Source: Chaunax sp. Z400
Lineage: Eukaryota; Chordata; Actinopteri; Lophiiformes; Chaunacidae
Assembly (NCBI GenBank): GCA_037577475.1
Contig: CM075193.1
Coordinates: 8,518,617 to 8,582,616 of the forward strand
DNA: 64,000 nt
Direction of reading: 5' to 3'
In this document: one piece after another, positions 35,901 through 48,554 of the stretch
Layout: each line of letters starts with the position of its first letter
Position numbering within the stretch: position 1 is the first letter of the stretch
Notes under the pieces: model-generated
The model's input: only the letters and a program-made list of their open reading frames with translations
Told to the model about the DNA's origin: nothing
Database searches by the model: none
Program-made: the position numbers and the translations under genes

Positions 35901-38024
35901 GAAGAAGGGACGGAGATGGAGTGGGGAGAGAGTGGGTTTGCTCACTCAGCAGGTCGAACTGATGGGCTGCTTTGGACAAAGACACATGAATCACAATAAG
36001 GGACATTGTACTTTTCGTTTATAGGGATTACACAAATTTACTTTGCAATGTATGACTCAAAACTCCATCCCAGCTGTAGTTGTGTTACAGAAGAATTTTA
36101 CCATATATATATATACCATGCTAAGCATCCAAATTGAATTTTTTTTTTTTTGCACTATATACATAACAATGGTGACACTCATATTTAAAGCTTGGACATA
36201 CATATGCATGCACATCCAAACATACACTGATCTTAATACCAAACATTGGCTGTTAGATGGCATCTGCAGTTATACTATCGGCATTGTTCTGTGGACACAG
36301 ATGTAATTAACGACAGGGGCAAGGCAAGCAAATCCTCCCATCTTAATTAACTTAATTAATAGATATAAATAATCACCGTCAGCCTGTCTTCATTTGTTAA
36401 GCAATAAAACTGGATATTAAACCTTCATCTCGGTTCTGTCATGAACAATATGCAGCCTTTCTCTGACTGTGACACCACAGATGGTGTTTGGATGCTATTT
36501 AGCAAATTTGTAGCGTAGCCTTAATGCGGCGGTCTTGGGCTTCTTACAGCAAATATCCATCTATTTATAACTGTAATGCAAGGGTGTAGGTTTAATTTAA
36601 TTTTGGGGAATTCAGATAGTGTTGTGTGGTATCCTGAAGGAACTCTTTAAACCCTTTTTGTCAGAGATGGTTTGGTTTTAGAATTTCCCAATTTTCGGTA
36701 TGTTTTGTTGGTCAATATTGATTCCAATGAATCCAGTGGGTGTATCGACACTATAGCCATGTGTCAGGGCAAGTGCTTGTTCTGTCTGTTGTCAGGGGGG
36801 ACATGCAGCTGTGCATTCATCCCCGTTGATACAGTTTGAGCCTCAGCTTGGATTGAGAGAAAGAGAGAGAGAGACAATGATTCTGCCTCAGCATGTCGAC
36901 TACTGGAGACGACAACAGCGTGTCATTAAAAGAAGTAATTAATCCACGCCGTGTATTGATGAACAAAACGGACTAATGAAGTTTAATGTAGGACTCCTGT
37001 GTCTACAGAGACAACGCTGATGGCGAAAGGTGGGGAAAGGTTTGAGGAAACGCTTTAAACTTCACAAAACACATCATCGACAGACATCACGATCTTTTCA
37101 TTGAGTCAAAAACACCACAGTTTAGAGAATTAACTTCCTTAACTGGCTAGTAGTAAGCTGGTGAGATGTTAATCTGCTAAATTATATGAGAAATGTAGTG
37201 TATAAATAGCTGCTATTATTTGAGGGTCTCATTTTGGTATTTTTTTAATATTTATCAATAATGGAGGCATTTGATATCCCAAGTATCATGCACAGTGGGT
37301 CGCACTCTGTAATAGTAGACAGGGTCTTATCAATTTTCTATAACAAACCAGAATTGGTGTATTTTCCTGCAAGACCACAGGCAATGGGTGAGACTGCCTG
37401 TTTCTATTTTGCATTTGGGACATACAGTAATGGAGACGTAAAGGATTTAAGGTTTTTCGTAAATAATAAGTTTTTTAGGGACATTTTGACATGGCGCTCT
37501 ATGTCAAAACCAAAGAGATGCATGCTCATGCACCCAGTCATCTACAATACGCAAATGGCCACATTTTTATTCATCTAAAGGAAAACGCAAAATTCAAGCA
37601 GCAGGTGACAATTTGAAATATAATGCACCAAGCTCTCTGGCATACGGTCGATCAAAACAAAATCTATTTCTATACTGCAATGAGTTATCATCTGCAGAAA
37701 CACTTGCGCTCTCTGCATTGTATTATTAATTTAGCGAGCAGACAGGGCAAGTCTTTCCGAGATGGAACATAGTTTTCAGTGTCTGGTGTTCTCTCTTTAT
37801 CAGGCAGGTTTGATTAAATAATTAACAGCAAACATTAATGATCAGCAGGAGAACAACTTGTTTTTATGCCAAGTCCAAGCACAGTCTCTTAAAAAGTCGG
37901 AGCCAAAAAGGTGGTGGAGCGTATCCAAGGGCAAACACAGAGAGGACGCTGCAGCTACTTCCCAAAAAAACACACATGTGCACCGGACTCAAAGACCAGT
38001 CTGTAGGTGTGTCTGCATGCCCAA
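29959..38024. other. Unique non-coding stretch, 8 kb
   Basis: This is the longest repeat-poor part of the window. No exon is supported. A 105-codon frame with a fair Kozak context (37261-37578) and a 107-codon minus-strand frame (30448-30771, GA/CT-rich) show no known domain. The segment 33960-34150 contains an ATTTGCAT octamer next to TAATCA and resembles a regulatory element. Short G runs occur near 33703 and 34331, and a T13 run near 36139. Confidence 0.5.
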
Positions 38025-38056
<32 letters not shown>

Positions 38057-38104
38057 ACACATACGACAGGCGTGCTTACACACACACACACACACACACA
38101 CACA
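38025..38104. repeat. Compound (AC)n microsatellite
   Basis: Two AC arrays (38025-38061, with one T interruption at 38051, and 38078-38104) are separated by a 16-bp unique spacer containing GACAGGCGTGC. Alternating purine-pyrimidine DNA of this length can adopt Z-form, which is general knowledge and not shown here. Frames of 79-128 codons across it are artefacts of the repeat. Confidence 0.95.
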
Positions 38105-39924
38105 ACAGAAAGGGCTCAGATACCCGTAGCTGTGATTAATGCATCAGGCTCGGGGCCCTGCTGTAGTAGGTGTCTGTGTCTTAATCACTCTCTCTGTGTT
38201 TCATTAGCTCCTGATGGTCTCTGATGAATGGAGTTGCCCAGGGTGTCCTGATGTCTCTAGTGGTGCTGACATCCAAGAGAGTTAAATTCAGTGTGCCAGT
38301 CCCCACCACTACACCCGTTAAAGGTGTGGTGCACAGCACATGAGCGCAGCCTCCTGAATTCATTAACCTACATTGGAAGGATAATTCAGGCACCAGTCGT
38401 CTGCCATATGCGCTTTGATTGTTGGATTCTTTCCCACCACTGGGATTTAGTGCAAGCAGTGAGTAGTTTAATAACACATGCAGATGGCCTATGGTGCTTC
38501 TTCTCTCTTACGACTAGTTTCTTATCCTCATTTCATCTGGGAATGCTGAACTTGTGCTGCACTCTTAAGTCGCTGCACTTGCTTGATCTGTAATATACTG
38601 TAAATCCCAATACCAGTTATTCTAATGAGGCCATGCTTCCAATTATACAGCACGTCTTAGATTCTTACACAGTTCCTGCCAGTTATATTGTTATGTAATA
38701 GGAGTAAAGCACGATTGCTGATCTACTTGTTGTGAGATAAGACTTTTAACGGGGCAAATGCACACATTTCTGTCACATTTCATTCCATTTGAGAAGGCTA
38801 CATCCATGTATGCCGGGTAATGACTCCTTTCTTTCATTTTTAAATGTGGTGGACTGTAGCGTCTGTGTCAGCTAAAGCACAGACGGACCTAAGGGCGATA
38901 CTTAGAGCAGAAATCTGCTGGATCCTTAGCCGCTGAATGAGGCAGAAAGAGATGTTGATCTGTTGCTGTTTCATTCAAATTTGCCCACATTATCTGAATA
39001 TACGCAGCGTCAGGATATGTTGTGGGTTATTACCTCATGTTCTAAATGCCATTACAGAGATTGGTGCTAAGGCAGTCGGCGCAGTCAGGGTTTGACGTTG
39101 GCACTCAGGCAGCAGAGTTTGCCAAGTCTTTCTCTCTTAGCGCTCACTTAGGGCGTTAGTGGGGATGTGAGCGGACAGAGCAGGGATGGAGGTGAGGGAA
39201 GGTCGCCAGCTGGGTGTACACTATGGCCTTACACAATGCCATTCTCCAGATCTCTAGAACAAAATTCAAACAAATAGCAAACACACAACACTAGAATAAA
39301 ACATTTGCAAAACCTTTTTGACATAAATTTAATTTAAAACAATTCAAAGAAAAAGCACTTAATGTTTTAACTCATCAACTTCATTGATGTTTGTGCAGTA
39401 AATATATGCTTATTCTGATTTGCCAGCAATATGTTTCAAACAGTTGGGACAGGAGCAAATTTGAAAGGTTCAGTCCTTCATATGCCAGCATGGGGCATCA
39501 GCATTTTGGGAAACACATGAACAAGCATGAAATACTCAGGATTCTCAGTTTTCATATAATGTTAAATGGTGGGTCTATGGTGGCATTTAGTTTCTTACTA
39601 GAATTACTACTTGACTTAGAGTATTTCACAATCCGCTCTGATTTGAATTTTCACAGCAACATTTTGACTTTTGTATGCATTTTAATTTTAAACAGACAAA
39701 ATATGCCAGTTTTCCCGATGTGATGTCATCATGAGAAAGTGGAAACGCACTCATTCTGTAAGTCACCTTCTAAGGGGATACAAAGGTCAAGGGATCAAAT
39801 CCCAAGTTGTCTAAGTTCTAGTAGTCAACATTCTGGTAGGTTGTTCATGATGTTGTTCGTATATGATTAATATTAACATAACATAGCACAGGTTTGCTCT
39901 GAGGTTTTAGCCTGTTGAAAGTGA
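38105..39924. other. Unique non-coding stretch
   Basis: No gene is visible. The phrase CAAACAGTTGGGACAGG near 39437 resembles a word in some fish DNA transposons but is too short to call. The 110-codon frame at 39391-39723 has no recognised domain. Confidence 0.5.
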
Positions 39925-40054
39925 GTCATGTCTCCAAGTGCTTTCACATAGGGTAACGCTGGGTCTGTGTCTGACTACAGTCTAGACCTGCTCCATATAG
40001 AGTATCTTAAGATAACTTTTGAAGTGATTAGGTGCTATATAAATAAAGCTAACT
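39925..40054 (+). mobile_element. Retroelement 3' end fragment
   Basis: CATGTCTCCAAGTGCTTTCA, CTGTGTCTGACTACAGTC, TAGACCTGCTCCATATAGAG, CTTAAGATAACTTTTG and GTGCTATATAAATAAAGCTAAC follow, in order, the 3' end of a very common teleost non-LTR-type repeat (from memory). The block is 5'-truncated, as is usual for such insertions. No coding sequence remains. The minus-strand insert at 16022 shares the same kind of tail. Confidence 0.6.
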
Positions 40055-43000
40055 TTACCTCTGAAAGCAGTCGTTTACAGCTGTCTTAGCTTATGTTGTC
40101 CAAACTTGTCCAAACAGTTTTTACTGTTAGTTTGATCCTTTTTATGGGAGATTTTCAGCAGGAGAAACAGGGAAATATGGTCCACTTGGCCAAAATAGGT
40201 AGAGGAGGGGCTCTGTAGTCGCTATGTTCATATAAACATGGTCCAGGGTTGTTCTCCCACTGGAGGGAGTAGCAGAATTTATTTAACACTGCCAAAATCT
40301 TTCTCCAGTATCAACCATACCAAAATTGCAAAGTTGTAGGATTTTTTGGGTTTTGTCTGCTGATTCACAATCCTGTCAATGTTTTCACATGACTCCACTG
40401 ATCTATATGGTTATGGAAGCTAATGCATTCACTTGAGAAAGAAATTGCCATGTTGTTGTGAATGAACAAATAATTATCTCAGTTTTCATGAAAAGAAATA
40501 TCGCTGTTTTTCATCAAAAACAAAACTTTTCATGAAAAAATAAAATTCTGGTCGGTGAATTAACGAGATATTTATCTCCTAATTCAGAAAAAACAGTGCG
40601 AAATTACTTTTTCAAATGAATTATTACGGTTCCGTAGAGGGCACCGTGAAACATGATGAAGGAAAAACTACTAGCTAGTAAGCAATTGTGTAAACAATGC
40701 TGTTTTAAAAATGCTCAAAGAAATTGGCTTTAAAAGGTTTCATGAGAATTAAAAACATGAAATTCTCACAACGAGTTTTGGAGAGAAACAACTAACTTTT
40801 TTTTGTTTGTTTACAAGAAAAAGAGGAGTATGATGAATATAAATAAGAATATAGTTTGTTGACAAACATTTTCTGAGGTACCTATAAGTGTACCATGAGC
40901 ACGTCAGGAAAGCACAATATCAGGTACACACACAGTCCAATTTTAGAGTTATGGCAGAATATAGGTTAGCATCATTGATCAATAAACAATGTAAATGATG
41001 ATCCAACATCAAAATGTGCTTTAATTTAATTTCAAAATGCCCAGAGCTTACATTCTTTGCTGCTTTTGGCACTGTCCTTCTGAGAATACAAGCGAAAATT
41101 ATTAATTTAGCAAGAACAACTTTATTATGTGAGACAAGTGAATGCACGTGATTTCAACGGCATCCCAAGGTTTCCTGGAAGGAAACAACAAATGACAAAC
41201 AGTCATTCTGTTTATGACCGAGAGATCAAGAGATATTTACGTAGCTGCATATATTCAGGGGTCATGTGTCCCCATCCTATTGTCTCCCCCATGCATTTCA
41301 TGCTCTCCCCTCTATTCTCAGCCCCACACTCTGTGCCCATTTGCTCCCTTCCCCTCCCTTCCCCCTGTGCTCTTTCTTCCTCTTGGAGTCTTACCAATCC
41401 CTCGTGTTGTCTCACACCAACAGTGTTGAAATAACTAAAAATATATGTGTTTGGTCCTGACTGTCCCTAAAGGAAACTTTATAGAGAACAAAGGAGATAG
41501 CAGGGCAGCTCAAATAACTCATGCGGAGACAGAGAGGATGCTGCTCTTGGGGCTCTGTTGCCCTACTGAGGAACATTATTACTGGATTATTGATTTACAG
41601 CGCAAAATGGATGGAACATAAGTAGCATTTAGCTCATTAATCCCTCTCTCGCGTCTTTTATGAAAATGAACTTGTTATCAGTGATTATTCTAATGGATTG
41701 TTATGATCGAACACTTACTGTACGCCGCTGTACGCCAGATGCCTTAGCAGAAACACAAGGGGAGAGCTGAGGTGAGTCTTTTAGGTGCATGCAGATATGA
41801 GAAGCATGCATGACACAAAGAAAAGAGGTATCAGCTGCAATGAATGCACCGAAAAAGAAAAAAAAAAAGAATCAGGGAGTGGAATTGCTGACATTCTGGT
41901 GACATTTGGTGTGTCAGTGGCATTTTGCAAGACATATGAGCAGGTAGGTCTGTTTACGTCACACTAAACATGAGATGGGGCCCCGCACCCTCTGGAATAC
42001 TGGAGCTGCCACGCACAATCTCTCATTAACATATCTAAAATGACTTTTTCTATGTGCATACTCTTTGCACGACCAAATTTTGTTCATTATCTCTTGTTTC
42101 AATAAGACATTTTCTCTTATGAAGCTCAGTGAGTAGTTTAATGGAAACTGTATTACACTCCAACCTCAATCTTTGTCTTCCTGACTCTCTGAGCCTCCCT
42201 CTCTCTGCATCTCTCCTCTCCCGGTTCCACGTACATCCATCAGGGAGTGCTCCAATGGAGCGCGGCGGGCCTGACAATTGTCCTCATAAATTGTGTGGGT
42301 GTCGGGGTGCAGAGGGGCTAAGTGAGCAGTAAATAACAAAGGGTCCTGCCGCCATCCATGTTCACCATCTCCACGTTTCTGGCCACGCAAGATTACCCAG
42401 GATGCCCCAAGAGGAGTGTCTTCTTCCTCTGTGTGATGAATGGACACAAAGAGGGAGGAACACACCTTCACCACCCTGTGTCTGACAGGGAAAAGGTGAG
42501 GTCCGGGAGCCCTGCCGATTTAAAATGATGAGTGTCTTTATTTCACTGTAAAGAAAAAAAGAAGCTGTTTGTCTCCCTCCTTCTGTAATAACAGATCGCT
42601 CCGTAGATATCTTTAACTGCCTCCATTCTTCACTGTCAGTCCTTTTTCTCTCCATCCCAGTCACTTTCTCTCGCTCTCTTGTGCCCTTTTCGATTTTTTC
42701 CTCCTTCCTATTCTGTCTCTCTATTGACTATGCATTCATAACCGCCTCTGGTCACTTATTTCTACTCTGTTTCCCTGTGCTTTGTCGATGCACCCACGCT
42801 ATTTTCCATTCTCGCTCCCACCTGTGATATTCCTCTTAACTTCATGTGTTATAATGGTCCAAAAACACCATCAAACCTAATTGTACCACTTAGTTTTCTT
42901 ATTCATCATCCATGGTTCTTTAGATGAATCTGCTCTTTGATTGATGGAACTCTCTCACCCCTCATCATGAAGCAATATTTTATTCCAGCTAAATTTATCC

Positions 43001-44770
43001 TGGTAAATTTATAATTGCCAGCTGACTTTTTCTGGAAAAAGATTGTTTTGCCTCATTCTACATTTTCCTGTATGTTGCAGTATGTTGTACCATTCACCTT
43101 GATGCTCAATATCACTCCATCCATTCCTCTCCAGCTCCTTTTTCTCTCTCATTTGCCAGATTTACATAAAAATTCAAATCTACATCCTCAGCAACACCTT
43201 CTTTTGTCTTCTAATTAACAATTCCCCTGCTCATACAGGTTGTGACAGTTTTATTGTACATTGTAAATGATTTTGCTGCACCTGACCTGCTCCATTTAGT
43301 TGACTGACACATGGTTTGCCTGAGGAAAAAAAATTTCATGTCGGATTTTGAGCTTGTTGGGTTTGATGACAGAGATGCTGTGACAGTCTCGGTCTCTCAA
43401 CTAGAGGGTTTTCTTTCCAAACGTTGACGGCTGTAAGAAAAAGGATAAACAGGTTTTAAATGAGATGTTCTTCCTGTTTCCTGAGACATCCTTAACATAG
43501 CTTATGTAAGGGCTGATTTATAGGCAGCCTCGCTAAAGGGTGCCTTCCCTCTTTCTGTTTTTGTATGGTACAGAACATCATGTAATACTGCGTGCTTGAG
43601 AGATGATAAACTGTCAAATTTTGGCATCATTTTTGACAGGATGTTCTCAAAAGAGAAAGAACGGCCGTTATCAAGACACATGACCCACTGAATGAAAATT
43701 ATTTGCCTCTCTCCCACACTTATTTCTTCTAAGCCATATAGGACATGGATAACATATCAATAGATTTCTACATAAGCACTACTTATTGCATATGGATCAA
43801 TAAAGTATTTAATAGTTTGACGTGTAACCTTTTTAAGAATATTGATTGGTGCTGTGTTCTGCATGAGGGCTCAATTTGGAGTGTATTGACTCTGGTGTTG
43901 TTGTGATATAGTGAGGGAGGGCCTCGGGCTCCAGGCAGACGCTCTCAACACCACAGTTATTGACCCTTCTGACCTTCTTACAAAGACAATATAGGCATGT
44001 CTATGCTGGTCCCAGTATATTCAACACGGCAGTGATATAAACAGAACCAATCTACACTTATTACAAACATAAATGTTTGTCTCTGAGAGCTGTGCATCAG
44101 ACCTCATTACTTTGTGAGCACTGATATTCTATTCCTGTCTCACCAAGTATCAAAAACCGCCAAGTAAGTTCTTATGCTATGCTTGGACAGCTTCTTCTTT
44201 CACATCAATGACATACTTTTTGATGAAATGCAGCCTGGTTTATGTGAATTATGACTTCATTATAGTACCTGTATGCTGTATTTAATTTGGTTAAACCTCT
44301 GGCACAAATCTGTAATACAGATGCAAACTAAATGTCATCTCAAAACCAATAAATCAAAACACAACAAACCTGTTGTCAAGCTCAAATTATCACTCAATTA
44401 TCAACTAACATTGCAGACGAAGATAAATCTAAGTTGACGTTTTCTTGAACTATTTGTTTAAAGAGAAGTAAAACGCTTGAGAGACCGATTGGATTTTTTT
44501 GTTTGTTTGTTTTTTTTTTAAACAGTTTGTCGGGGTATTTTATGGCAAAAATATGGAATTGGAAGTAAAACATTTCAAACCTCATTGAATATTACACAAT
44601 AACTCTTTAAATAGCTCAATACAACAGACTGCTTTTTTAGTAGTGCTCTCTCCTGAGATTCATAATTGAAAGATGTGAGAATTGCATCAGTTTTCTAATC
44701 GAACACTGCAAGAAAATGTAAGCATTTTTCCCAAAATGTCAAACCATTCACAATTTATTTTGACTTTTTT
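40055..44770. other. Unique non-coding stretch with short palindromes
   Basis: No gene is visible. TTTTCATGAAAA, a perfect 12-bp palindrome, occurs at 40483-40494 and again at 40527-40538. Between them lies TTTTTCATCAAAAA, nearly symmetrical. Pyrimidine-rich DNA lies at 41260-41400 and 42160-42240. Frames of about 100 codons over these tracts are compositional. Confidence 0.5.
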
Positions 44771-44910
44771 TATCCATACATCCATCTATTCATTATCTAT
44801 AATCACTTATCCAATCCTTGGTCGTGGGAGGCTGGAACCTATCCTGACTGACGTTGGGTGAGATGCAGGGTAGACCTTGTGCAGGTTGCCAGTTCATCAC
44901 AAGGTCTGCG
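44771..44910 (-). mobile_element. 5'-truncated SINE fragment, minus strand
   Basis: Read on the minus strand the block gives CTTGTGATGAACTGGCAACC, TACCCTGCATCTCACCC, GTCAGGATAGGTTCCAGCC, GGATAAGTGATTATAG and a GAATAGATGGATG tail. These match the 3' third of the full-length SINE at 22809-23179 (GTGATGAACTGGCAACTTG, TACCCTGCC, GGGATAGGCTCCAGCCC, GGATAAGTGGCTACAG). The polymerase III head is missing, so it is a truncated or decayed relative. Confidence 0.8.
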
Positions 44911-47900
44911 TTATTAAACAAAATGGAAATATGAGATGATTTATACATTATTAACGACACATCGGCCAAACTATTTGCATATATTTAAAGCTTGTCCAGA
45001 CAAGGTTGTAATAATGGACACACCAAGAGGATTATGCAGTCAAGCAGCCTAATTTCTACAGTTCTTTCACCAGCATAGCATGTTTAAGTCACACTGCTGT
45101 GAAACCACATAAAGAGATGATGTGCTGGACAAGGTGGGATTGGTGAGCAATATCACATGTCTTCAAATCTCTTATCCCCTCTCCTCCCATTTCACTGTTC
45201 TCATGTTCTCCCTCCACCTTCTCACTGCTGACTTGAACATCTGCACAGACGTAAGCAGCCTCCCTTGGCTAGAGGTGACCCCGTAGACCCTATTAACATC
45301 AAGCACATTGTGAGTGGCCAAAAACACTCCCTAAATGAACTCTCCTTCTCCCCCTCAGCCACCGTCGTTGCCAGAGCCCACCGCTGGGTGAATTAGATTG
45401 CAGGCTTTTTAATACAGCTCTTAATGGTTTATAAATTGCATGTAATGATTCCTCCTTTCCTCTCTCTCGTGGTGGTTTTTATGGCCCCTTGGCTCTCCAA
45501 GGGAGTGGGTGGGATTTAATATATGGTGGAGGAGGCAGAATGAGGAGGTGAAACTAGCTCTGCACAGCTTTGTGGCTGGCCTTAACGCTTCCCCTGGCTA
45601 CAGAGAAGGGAGTCTTGGAAATAATGCTGGACAGTGATGCTATCTGGCTGTAGCATATAATGGCTGGGGCATGACAGTAGTGCATGATGAATGGACACCA
45701 GAGAAGTGCGAATAATCAGAAGTTGTGTTTGGTGGAAGGCAGAAAGCGCGATGAGAGGTGCGATTTGTGAGAGAGGCCACCCCTTAGGAAAAAAATATAT
45801 GAAAAAAAATATGCACATCCCAACCAGGTGCAGACATAAACATGAACAAGGACGGAGCAGCCACTCAGAATACCACCCCAGTGTAAATGTGAATGCACTT
45901 TTACACCTTGGCGGTGCAGTCCAGAAATTACACCGTAAGCCTGAATAAAGTCATCTTATGGTACAAACGTATGTCTTTGTTTAGCTTATTGTCAGTGATG
46001 TAACCAGCAAAGATGGACTCCCCTTTATGCTGAGATGGGACCGCAGCTTAATATTATTTCTCACAGTTTCTTTGCTTCTAGTTCAATATTTTTCTATTGC
46101 TGCATTTGAAAGGTCACTGAACTCCACAGGAAGGAATGGATGTGTAACTAGAACTCGGGCGCTTGATGAAATAAGAAACATACAAATGCAGACATGCAAA
46201 CACAATGATCAAAGCGCTACAGGGGAATACATTCTGATACATTTATAATTAAATATGGATGTATTAACAGACAGCTCCTTCTAATTCTACATTCATACCA
46301 AAACTCTTGCCTTTGATAGCCAACACTCTACCTCCTAAACTGTTCAGAGACTAGTAATTAGAGCAGTGTGGGAGGTTTTAAATTCCTCTTGCAGCACAAT
46401 ATGAACATAAAGCCAGAGCCATACTTGATGGTTTGTTGGCACTAAGTGAAATTAAAACATTTAACTGACCCACATGTCTGCAGGGACAGTGTGTGTCTGA
46501 GAATGAAAACAAAATTATGTTTTCCATCTTGTGCTTGGAAATCATCTGTATTGTAACTACCAGCAGTAATTAGTAGTGGTCCAAATGTTGCAAAGGCAGC
46601 TTTGTGAAGCATCCTTCCCTCCCCTACTGACAGTAAAGGTCGCATGACAAACACCACCTGACTTTGTCCTTTCTTTCAGATCAAAAACCTAAAAACTATA
46701 TGGACAGCATTAAATGGCATGCAGAAAGCTTCAAATGCCTTGATATGACATGTTAAATGTTTTTAAAAGTGTTAATTTATATGCCACCCCATAATATAAC
46801 ATTATTCACTTCTCCACTCTGCCATTGTGGAAGCATAACATGTGTCTCATTCTGTTCTTTCAGTGGTCCACTGGACAGATGTGAGGTAGCAAAGCTCAGC
46901 TAAACTCCCTAATACAAAGCCTGTCTCATAGTGAGTAACAATAACTTCTATCCACCTAAACAAGTCTTAGAAAGCAAGGTGCCATGGGTAGTGATGAAAA
47001 AAAGACCTGCTGTCAAACTCCTCTATCCAAATGAGAACAAGTGGAGAAGCACCCGCCCCACGCTGTGCTTTATAAATGGTTCAATCAATTTAGTTAGTCG
47101 AAGAGGGACTCCTGCCCTACTTTCAAAGGCTATCTCTGAATCTGCAGCTATTCTAGCTGGCTTTACTGAAGCATGAATATCTCCAGAGACAGTAATTTTT
47201 TCTATATAAATAAATGCCTCCACATTTAAACCTGTTGTTTGACTGTTTAGGTTAAAAGACAATATAATTCGAATGTGAGTCTCATACTTGCACTGCTGAT
47301 ACCACTTGTGCAGGTATGGCAGAAATGTGCAAAAGGTAGAGTAAGGGAGGGAAATAAGAGTAGGGAGATAAAGCAATGGAAAAAGAGGTGGTGGTTTCCA
47401 AGGGGCAGACAGAGCAGGGAAAGGTAAAGGAAATAAGAACGACAAACACAGAAACACAAAGAGATGAGAAGTGGTGAAAGAAAATGCTGATCCATGGTCT
47501 CTGTCTGGGAAGGCAAAAACAGGGCATTGATTCTGCAGGATCCACAAATGAAAAATCCATTGGGGTAAGGAGCTCTTCGGCCCTGCGGCACAGACAGGGC
47601 ACTGGCGGTCAGGCTCTCGTATTGCAACTGACACGGAGCCCATGCCTCTCACTGGGTGGCAGTGGGCAGTAGGACAAAGGCCAAAACCAATGGCAGGAAG
47701 CTCAGTAATAACAAGATAGAAAGGAGAACATTTTTCTTCTGGCTTAAGGATAAAATAAGACAGAGTTTGTCTTTAAGATGGAAAAAAAACATCACATGAT
47801 ACAGTTAAAAAAAAAAAAAACTGAAGCCACAAAGAAAGTTTGAGCCTGGTATTTTCTACATCATTCCCTGGTTGCCTGGCACTTTAATCGCATTAATCCC

Positions 47901-48473
47901 TGACTGTGTATCTGACCATTGAGCCTAAAGTTAAAAAAAAAACACAAAAAAAACATGGCCAGCCTGTCTACCTGGAAGGAGCAGATAAAGAGGCTGTGCA
48001 TCTCTATCTGTGGTTCCATTTGAACGCCTACTGTTTAACCAGCGGATGTGATTGAGACTTGGGGGAGGGAGGTCCTTTTTTCTCATTACCACCTTCTGTC
48101 AGTACACATACACACCAAAGAGCACTAATCTGAACCCCTGATATGCTAATCTCTCTGAACCCCCCCCCTACTCCTTTTAGATGGCAGCCACACCTAAATA
48201 CAGACAGGAGAAGGCGAAAGGAAGTCATTAAAGCATGCCCTGTAAGAGCCTGGCTGGGTCTTGGCTGGATGAGATGGTGGCAGAACTCTGGGTGTGTATG
48301 TGCTGAAGTGAGAAGTAAAAAAAAAAGATCTCTAGGGAGCAGGAGATCGGTTCAGTCACTGGCTCTACCCCGGTCCCCCCCTGGGGTAGCCCCGATCCCC
48401 TGCAGACAAAATGGCAATCAGACATGCAGGGTGTGGAGTAGAAAAAATGTTGTGGTGACAGCAGTGGTGGGAG

Positions 48474-48476
<3 letters not shown>
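44911..48476. other. Unique non-coding stretch
   Basis: No gene is supported. The longest frame of the window, 209 codons on the minus strand (47023-47652), lies on a purine-rich plus strand. It encodes a Phe/Leu/Pro-rich product with no domain, so I treat it as compositional. The segment 45400-45600 is complex and free of low-complexity sequence, and could be a conserved regulatory element. A runs lie near 47808 and 47934, and a C9 run near 48162. Confidence 0.5.

Positions 48477-48552
<76 letters not shown>
48477..48552. repeat. (GT)n microsatellite, 76 bp
   Basis: This is an uninterrupted GT array of 38 units, the longest simple repeat in the window. Long uninterrupted arrays are usually length-polymorphic. 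Frames of 63-159 codons on both strands that cross it (Val-Cys or Thr-His runs) are artefacts. Confidence 0.98.

Positions 48553-48554
<2 letters not shown>

Noticed and set aside
37838..38224. 128-codon plus-strand frame rich in Thr-His
   Set aside because: It is created by the compound AC microsatellite at 38025-38104; the flanking peptide resembles nothing.
39430..39500. CAAACAGTTGGGACAGG phrase, considered as a DNA transposon fragment
   Set aside because: Only one short phrase fits and no ends or further family sequence are visible.
46931..47176. 81-codon plus-strand frame overlapped by an open minus-strand frame, considered as an exon
   Set aside because: No domain or splice signals fit. 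The texture is as consistent with a conserved non-coding element or chance.
47023..47652. 209-codon open frame on the minus strand, the longest in the window
   Set aside because: The middle part is a Phe/Leu/Pro/Ser-rich product of a purine-rich plus strand. No domain, signal or splice support is seen, and overlapping frames on the same strand are equally open.
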